Assembly: GCF_004342685.1 (NCBI RefSeq)
Contig: NZ_SMBZ01000010.1
Coordinates: 1-64,000 of the forward strand
Direction: 5' to 3'
DNA: 64,000 nt
From: Sphingobacterium alimentarium
GTDB lineage: Bacteria; Bacteroidota; Bacteroidia; Sphingobacteriales; Sphingobacteriaceae
Below, piece after piece: positions 56,039-61,314 of the stretch. Position 1 is the stretch's first letter. The number at the start of each line of letters is the position of its first letter. The notes under the pieces are model-generated. The model searched no databases. It had not been told where the DNA came from and was given only the letters and a program-made list of their open reading frames with translations. Position numbers and translations under genes: made by a program.

Positions 56039-56959
56039 ATGAAAAAATTAAATTATATTTTATTAATTCTACTACTTACTTCTTGTTATTCACAAAAAAA
56101 TCAAAAAGCATCCAAAGAAAATTTAAGAATTATTGATATCGGCACAAGCCAACTTTCGATTCTTAATAAATTTAAAAACTCTAATTTACTTGAAAGAAAT
56201 CAGGTTCTCCTCGACTCAATTTATAAGCCAAATAAAAAGTTTTGGAATGGTTATCTCGGAGATGAAGAAGTATTTTTAGATTGGATTAATGAAAAAGGAA
56301 TTAATCAGATTGATAGTTGGAATAAAAGTTCGCAAATTATAAACCCTGACCTTTTGACTTCAAAATTAAATGAAACTGCAATTGCAATGTATAAATTTAC
56401 AGGTCACTTTGCAAAAGGTGAATGGAATATACTATATGGTCCCGCCTGGGCAGATTTAGGTGGTTTTGATGATGGAACTATGTTAATTGATTTAGCACAT
56501 AAATCAAACAAAAATGCGGAGAGAATCATCAGGCTTTATCCACACGAATTAAATCATCAAATTTACTCTAATACATTAAAAACACAGGGAAATACAGTCT
56601 TGCATAGAATCATAGACGAAGGTTTTGCTACTTATGTCAGTTACCTCTATCACAGAAAAAAATATTCTATTGCCCAAGAACTGATGTACTCAGAAGAAGA
56701 CTATCGATTTTGTACCGAAAATGAAAATGAACTTTTGAGTTTGTTAAAAGAAAATTATTACAAAGAAGACGAATCGTTGAGCAGGAAATTTGCTGATAGA
56801 GGTTATAAATTTAAAGAGAACTATCCCGATGCAATCGGATATTATTTAGGATTCCGAATAATTGAAGAATTTATAAAACAAAACGGGAAAGATTCGTGGA
56901 GAAAAATATATGTAATGGAACCTCTTGAAGTGTTAAACAAAAGTAAAATATTGAAGTGA
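56039..56959 (+). CDS. Exported lipoprotein with HExxH zinc-protease motif
   Basis: 306 residues. The lipoprotein signal is LLLTSC (about 11-16). A gluzincin-type site is His169-Glu-Leu-Asn-His173 in LYPHELNHQIY, with Glu194 in IIDEGFATYVSYLY as probable third ligand, spaced as in DUF2268-like peptidases. It is presumably active at the periplasmic or outer surface; the substrate is unknown. The gene is very AT-rich and stands alone in plus orientation among minus-strand genes, typical of cargo acquired by the element. Confidence 0.8.
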   Translation: MKKLNYILLILLLTSCYSQKNQKASKENLRIIDIGTSQLSILNKFKNSNLLERNQVLLDSIYKPNKKFWNGYLGDEEVFLDWINEKGINQIDSWNKSSQIINPDLLTSKLNETAIAMYKFTGHFAKGEWNILYGPAWADLGGFDDGTMLIDLAHKSNKNAERIIRLYPHELNHQIYSNTLKTQGNTVLHRIIDEGFATYVSYLYHRKKYSIAQELMYSEEDYRFCTENENELLSLLKENYYKEDESLSRKFADRGYKFKENYPDAIGYYLGFRIIEEFIKQNGKDSWRKIYVMEPLEVLNKSKILK

Positions 56960-57043
56960 AAAACGACAGATGATAAGGCTTTGTTGATTTTGTGCAGAAC
57001 AGTGGTAGAAACAATCTGGAACTAACAGATATTTTTTGAGGAT

Positions 57044-57358
57044 TTATATCCAATGGTAAGGTTTATCCTTACGATTCAGGTAACAGTACATTTCTTCCTT
57101 TTTGAGTTCAGGGAAGAACCTCAAAGCCTTTTCAATGGCGTAATTAGGTAAGAAGTAGATTTCGTCACGGATAGCCGTAATTACTTTGTCATGACCATAA
57201 AAACGAATCAGTTCATCAATTTCATTCTGTCCGCCACGCTCTATGATACGGGCAATAATAGTCTTATAGGCTTTCCTAAAGTCCATTGCTTCAATGTCGA
57301 AATCCCAAAAAAACACACGGTCAAAATCTGGAGCAACCTTGTTGTTTTTTTTATCCAT
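57044..57358 (-). CDS. DUF6922 protein, second tandem copy
   Basis: 104 residues. The core IIARIIERGGQNEIDELIRFYG, DKVITAIRDEIYFLPNYAIEKA and the end KKEEMYCYLNRKDKPYHWI are almost identical to the preceding paralogue. The N-terminal 20 residues differ. In Bacteroidota DUF6922 genes sit beside AbiEii-type nucleotidyltransferases, which suggests an antitoxin or partner role; this is inferred from context. It lies 18 bases downstream of copy one. Confidence 0.8.
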   Translation of the reverse strand: MDKKNNKVAPDFDRVFFWDFDIEAMDFRKAYKTIIARIIERGGQNEIDELIRFYGHDKVITAIRDEIYFLPNYAIEKALRFFPELKKEEMYCYLNRKDKPYHWI

Positions 57359-57376
57359 AGTGATCCATCCATTAAT

Positions 57377-57694
57377 TTATATCCAATGGTAAGGCTTGTC
57401 CTTACGGTTCAGGTAACAGTACATTTCTTCTTTTTTTAATTCTGGAAAGAATTTTAAAGCGTCTTCAATTGCGTAATTTGGAAGAAAGTGGATTTCGTCA
57501 CGAACCGCTGTAATAACTTTTTTATATCCATAGAAGCGGACAATCTCATCAATTTCATCCTGTCCGCCACGTTCTATAATTCGTGCGATGACAGACAGAT
57601 AGGCTTTTTGCCAATCCAGTTTATCTACATTGGTGTCCCAAAAGAATTTGGGATGCAGATTAGGTTTCAGGATACCTTTTATTGCCTTTTCCAT
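57377..57694 (-). CDS. DUF6922 protein, first tandem copy
   Basis: 105 residues with the same core as the copy at 57044-57358, about 80 percent identical over the last 80 residues by eye. A WDTNVDKLDWQKAY segment (about 19-32) corresponds to WDFDIEAMDFRKAY in the other copy. It lies 32 bases after the AbiEii-type gene in the same transcript. The duplication may allow one copy to diverge. No HTH motif is obvious. Confidence 0.8.
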   Translation of the reverse strand: MEKAIKGILKPNLHPKFFWDTNVDKLDWQKAYLSVIARIIERGGQDEIDEIVRFYGYKKVITAVRDEIHFLPNYAIEDALKFFPELKKEEMYCYLNRKDKPYHWI

Positions 57695-57726
57695 ACTATA
57701 AATTTAATGATTTTTATCGAATTGAA

Positions 57727-58416
57727 CTACAATCCCCGACCTTTTTTAGGAGGGTTATTTCTATTTTTCAGCTTTGGTATTGTTCCAAATTGCAATTCTG
57801 GGTTAGCTACGGCTTTCGATAATCGCCCGGATATTTTTTCCCAATTTTTCTCTTTCCCTTTAATCATCGATACGTCATATTCCTTTTCGATATTTCCAAA
57901 ATAAGATAGCGCATGAGCTGCCCAATAAACGTTTCCTGAATACTTCTTCTCATAAGCTTGGAGATAATGCTTTAGTGTTTTTTCATTGAGAAGAAAATAC
58001 ATATCTACAAAATCTTTTAATCTTTTTCCGCTCTGAAAAACAGCATGGATTTTCATTGCACCTATATCATCATTGGAAATCATCCTGACTCCGTCTTTTT
58101 CTTCTACGGGATTTAACAGCGGATACTTGTGGGTGATCAGATCAACTTTTATATCGTTGATATAGGTAAGTACCGTATTATTATCAAGTCTGCTCTGTTT
58201 TAGTTCAGCACCATATGCATCGTGTAAATACCTAATCATTGTTCTTGAATCAAAATCTTTGGTAGTGAACAGGTCTATATCAATACTTAATCGATGCCCC
58301 AATCGTAAAGCGAGTGCAGTTCCACCGACCAGTACAAAATCTTTCAACATTTCATCTTTCATCAGCTTTTGGAGAAGTTCCCACATCTCACTGCTTACTG
58401 TTTCTTTGTATAACAT
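57727..58416 (-). CDS. AbiEii/AbiGii-family nucleotidyltransferase toxin
   Basis: 229 residues. The nucleotidyltransferase motif has Gly31-Gly32 in VLVGGTALALRLG and the metal-binding Asp46-x-Asp48 in SIDIDLFT, with a later NDIKVDLITH strand. GAMKIHAVFQSGKRLKDFVDMYFL is the family's helical signature. Relatives are toxins of type IV abortive-infection systems that modify tRNA or other targets. The DUF6922 copies downstream are the probable partners. A hairpin (58422-58454) and an iteron array lie upstream. Confidence 0.9.
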   Translation of the reverse strand: MLYKETVSSEMWELLQKLMKDEMLKDFVLVGGTALALRLGHRLSIDIDLFTTKDFDSRTMIRYLHDAYGAELKQSRLDNNTVLTYINDIKVDLITHKYPLLNPVEEKDGVRMISNDDIGAMKIHAVFQSGKRLKDFVDMYFLLNEKTLKHYLQAYEKKYSGNVYWAAHALSYFGNIEKEYDVSMIKGKEKNWEKISGRLSKAVANPELQFGTIPKLKNRNNPPKKGRGL

Positions 58417-58421
58417 AATTT

Positions 58422-58454
58422 TTCGTTTTTCGGGAATTTAATCCCGAAAACGAA
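58422..58454 (-). promoter_or_regulatory. Hairpin between iteron array and AbiEii start
   Basis: A near-perfect stem (58422-58435 with 58442-58454, one bulged base, 6-base loop), six bases before the ATG on the minus strand. It could be an operator palindrome or a leader hairpin limiting translation of the toxin-like gene. Confidence 0.5.
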
Positions 58455-58468
58455 GCCTTTGCCCAAAG

Positions 58469-58508
58469 TGGCAGTCAGTGGCACTGTTTGGCTTTCATTG
58501 TCTACTTT
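58469..58508. repeat. TGGC iteron array 2
   Basis: Units start at 58469, 58479, 58489 and 58499: TGGCAGTCAG, TGGCACTGTT, TGGCTTTCAT, TGTCTACTTT. It lies 52 bases upstream of the AbiEii start on the minus strand. Confidence 0.75.
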
Positions 58509-58557
58509 GTACCTGTTTTTACTCCGATCGGTCGAATAGATAAGGCTGAATAACCGT

Positions 58558-58971
58558 CTAAAAAATAGGTTTGTTCTTTTCGTTGAAGCTTTCTGTTATC
58601 TGCTGTTCAAATTCCCCGAAATGATGATCCAGTAAATTACTTAGATACGCATAGATGGTAATGTTGTCATCCCCGATAACCTGAATGATACGTGAGAGCT
58701 TTTTATGGTGGTCGGGATTGATATAGACCGATTTCCCATGCCGTGCGGTGCTTTTCACTTCCCTGAAGAATATTTCTTCGTATTCAGCCGTGCTGATTCC
58801 TTTGGTACGGCTACGCTCTCTTTTGACAGGTTTTTCTTTTTCGGACTGTTCAATGGGTTTTTCTTCCTCGGGAATATTAAAACCTTCCTTTCTTACCCCA
58901 TCGACCATTAGGTTCATTAACGCATTTTCATCCAGATCGGGCGTTACTTTTTTTTCTTTGTCTCTGTCCAT
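58558..58971 (-). CDS. DUF3408 conjugal-transfer-associated protein
   Basis: 137 residues from ATG 58971; a start at 59016 is also open. The N-terminal half is acidic and charged, with MDRDKEKK and EEEKPIEQSEKEKPVKRERSRTK-type low-complexity sequence. The C-terminal half is the DUF3408 domain, with YEEIFFREV, GKSVYINPDHHKKLSRIIQVIG and ITIYAYLSNLLDHHFGEF. Such proteins accompany mobA/mobB in Bacteroidota conjugative transposons (TraB/ParB-partner group); the exact role is unsettled. Confidence 0.85.
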   Translation of the reverse strand: MDRDKEKKVTPDLDENALMNLMVDGVRKEGFNIPEEEKPIEQSEKEKPVKRERSRTKGISTAEYEEIFFREVKSTARHGKSVYINPDHHKKLSRIIQVIGDDNITIYAYLSNLLDHHFGEFEQQITESFNEKNKPIF

Positions 58972-59083
58972 GATTTTTATGTTTATGTGTCTGTAAATTT
59001 TGTTGCCCGTTCTCAAATAATATTGTGCAAATGCAATTTTTATTGTCTTAGCTCCTGTGTGTCAAAGCATCGGCTACCATTAC

Positions 59084-59096
59084 AGTGCATTGCACT
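59084..59096. repeat. 13-base palindrome in the mob upstream region
   Basis: AGTGCA-T-TGCACT, perfect dyad in the 510-base gap between the divergent DUF3408 and mobA genes. Possible operator; could be chance. Confidence 0.3.
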
Positions 59097-59213
59097 ACTG
59101 CTTGTCTTTTTAACCATTGGGAGCAACGTAATGCCGTTCTTGCGTTTTGCTGACTGTGCAGTTTGTTTATCGACGGGACAAATAAAAGGAGATATGTGCC
59201 AACTAAAAAAAAG

Positions 59214-59253
59214 TGGCACTCAAAGGCACTATTTGGCGTTCATTGTCCAGATT
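59214..59253. repeat. TGGC iteron array 3
   Basis: Units start at 59214, 59224, 59234 and 59244: TGGCACTCAA, AGGCACTATT, TGGCGTTCAT, TGTCCAGATT. It lies between the divergent DUF3408 gene and mobA, 242 and 231 bases from their starts. Confidence 0.75.
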
Positions 59254-59340
59254 GTAAATAGCTGTTATTCAAATACTCTTGTCGAAATTTGTATTTAAAG
59301 CGACTGATTTTTTCAGCTAACTCCAATCCGTTTGCAGAAC

Positions 59341-59484
59341 GGATTTTTCTGAACCCCTGTTCAGAGCAAGTTATCTCTTGAGGTCCTCGAAATGAATTTC
59401 GGCACCTCAAAAGCACTTGCCCTTGCAGGGGGCTAGAAACGGCTCCGAAGTCGCACGTTTATTAAAAATTAAAAATGGATTACT
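59341..59484. other. Candidate origin of transfer (oriT) upstream of mobA
   Basis: Directly before mobA, this stretch is GC-richer than its surroundings and has a small hairpin GAAC-CCCT-GTTC (59351-59362) and a two-part hairpin at 59380-59408 (GAGGT/ACCTC outer, CGAAAT/ATTTCG inner). GCACTTGCCCTTGCAGGGGG follows. In related elements oriT lies just upstream of the mob genes. The nick site is not identifiable by eye. Confidence 0.45.
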
Positions 59485-59919
59485 ATGGAAGAGATAAATA
59501 GAAAACAGATTAGAAAAACAGGAAGAAAACCAAAGAATGACCCTGCCGTCAATCGATATTCCATTAACCTAAATGCAGAAGATAATGCAAAGTTTCTTGC
59601 ACTTTTTGACCAATCAGAAATGAAAGTAATTGCTCATTTTATCACAGCTTGCATCTTTCAGAAGACGGTAAAGACCGTCAAAATTGATATGAATGCGGTG
59701 GAATATCACGAAAAATTGACTCGATTTTTTAACCAATTCCGAGCAATCGGAACAAATTATAATCAGATTGTGAAGATATTGTACCGCAATTTTTCAGAGA
59801 AAAAAGCAGGAACATACCTTTTTAAATTGGAAAAAGAAACCATAGAATTGGTAAAAATCACGAAAGAAGTCATCCGTTTGACACAGGAATTTGAAGAGAA
59901 GTATCTGAAAAAAGAGTAA
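59485..59919 (+). CDS. mobA: Mobilization protein MobA (relaxosome accessory, MobC-like)
   Basis: 144 residues. A basic N terminus RKQIRKTGRKPKNDP leads to a ribbon-helix-helix-like segment with RYSINLNAEDNAKF, followed by FFNQFRAIGTNYNQIVKILY, the signature of MobC/MobA relaxosome accessory proteins. It binds oriT DNA and assists the relaxase. It starts 4 bases before mobB after its stop, so both are one operon. The symbol follows Bacteroides element usage. Confidence 0.88.
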   Translation: MEEINRKQIRKTGRKPKNDPAVNRYSINLNAEDNAKFLALFDQSEMKVIAHFITACIFQKTVKTVKIDMNAVEYHEKLTRFFNQFRAIGTNYNQIVKILYRNFSEKKAGTYLFKLEKETIELVKITKEVIRLTQEFEEKYLKKE

Positions 59920-59923
59920 AAAT

Positions 59924-61186
59924 ATGATTGCAAAAATTGGAAAGGGAAGCAATATGTACGGAGCAATTCTTTACAATCAGCAGAAAGTGGACAAGGAAAA
60001 CGGAACGGTTTTGTTACTGAACAAGATACCCGACACGGTGGACGGCAGGTATTCTGTAGCCTATTTTAATAAATGCTTTGAGCCGTATCTGTCTGCAAAT
60101 ATTAAAACTGAAAAGACGGTACGGCATATATCGCTGAACCCAGATCCTGCGGATAAGGTCAGCGATGAACAGTTTGCCGAAATGGCACAGGAATATATGG
60201 AGCGTATGGGTTATAGCAATCAACCTTATATTGTTTTCAAACATACGGACATTGACCGGACGCACATTCATATCGTTTCAACCTGCGTAGGTATTGACGG
60301 CAGGAAAATCCCCGATGATTACGACCATCCACGCTCAATGGCAATCTGTCGGGATTTGGAACAGAAATATAATATGAAAAAGGCAACTGAACAAGAGCAG
60401 AAACAAGCCAATAAAGTTTTCAAGCCCGTAAATCATAAAAATGGCGACATAAAAAGTCAGATTGCTTCGGTAGTACGGCATCTACCAAAGTATTATAACT
60501 TTTCGACTATGGGTAGTTACAATGCTTTACTATCACTTTTCAACATCACAGCGGAAGAAGTCACAGGCGAGCGCAACGGTCAGACCGTAAACGGTTTGGT
60601 TTATGTGGCATTGGACGAGAACGGAAACAAGGTAAGCAATCCGTTCAAAGCATCACTTTTCGGGAAAGATGCAGGCGTTGCACATCTACAAAAACACTTT
60701 GAGCAGTCCAAAGAGAAAATGAAAGCCAACCCTGCAAGGTCTGTTCTAAAAAATACGGTGGAGCTTGCCATACATACCACAAGCAACGAAACAGATTTTA
60801 AAAAGCAGTTGACCGAGCAGGGTATTAATACAGTTGTAAGACGTAATAGTGAAGGACGAATTTACGGTATGACCTTTATTGACCACGTAAGCCGTAGCGT
60901 TTGGAATGCTTCGGCTTTAGACAGAAACCTATCGGCAAATATATTTAACGATTGGTGGAACAATGGAAATAAACCCAAATTGAAGATACAAGATAACCCT
61001 GTTTCTAAGGCAAATGAAATAGACAACCTACCGACAAAAGACCTTTTTGAGTTTCTCTCACAGGAACATTCGCCTAATACCGATTTGGGATTGTTTAGCC
61101 TGTTATCCGATGTACTGGGCGAGGATTACGAAGAAGAACAGTTTGCTAATCGGATGAAGAAAAAGAAGAAAGGGAGAAGGTTATGA
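59924..61186 (+). CDS. mobB: Relaxase/mobilization nuclease MobB
   Basis: 420 residues. The relaxase domain is at about 1-150, with metal-binding histidine triad His107, His114 and His116 in HTDIDRTHIHI. The preceding motif VRHISLNP matches the family. The C-terminal half (about 200-420) is variable and ends in a lysine-rich KKKKKGRR tail. It nicks oriT and pilots the strand. The usual next gene (mobC, a coupling protein) is missing; a 20-codon frame overlaps its stop instead. Confidence 0.93.
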   Translation: MIAKIGKGSNMYGAILYNQQKVDKENGTVLLLNKIPDTVDGRYSVAYFNKCFEPYLSANIKTEKTVRHISLNPDPADKVSDEQFAEMAQEYMERMGYSNQPYIVFKHTDIDRTHIHIVSTCVGIDGRKIPDDYDHPRSMAICRDLEQKYNMKKATEQEQKQANKVFKPVNHKNGDIKSQIASVVRHLPKYYNFSTMGSYNALLSLFNITAEEVTGERNGQTVNGLVYVALDENGNKVSNPFKASLFGKDAGVAHLQKHFEQSKEKMKANPARSVLKNTVELAIHTTSNETDFKKQLTEQGINTVVRRNSEGRIYGMTFIDHVSRSVWNASALDRNLSANIFNDWWNNGNKPKLKIQDNPVSKANEIDNLPTKDLFEFLSQEHSPNTDLGLFSLLSDVLGEDYEEEQFANRMKKKKKGRRL

Positions 61187-61245
61187 AAGACTTTCATTCC
61201 AATTCTTACATGATGTTTAGAGGGAGTAAAGCATTTATTGATTAA
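61183..61245 (+). pseudogene. 20-codon remnant overlapping the mobB stop
   Basis: An ATG overlaps the mobB stop (ATGA) and opens a frame of 20 residues starting MKDFHSNSYMMF. Coupled position suggests the start of a once longer downstream gene, now cut short next to the restriction-modification gene. Too short to name. Confidence 0.35.
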
Positions 61246-61314
61246 ATCTAATAAAAAAGCATAATTTGTAGAGAGATAAAAAAAACAAATGTGCTTTCAC
61301 ACACTTGGCTTATT

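Noticed and set aside
54838-59253. CRISPR array as explanation for the phased repeats
   Set aside because: Units are contiguous 10-mers without spacers, four per site, with no cas genes in the window.
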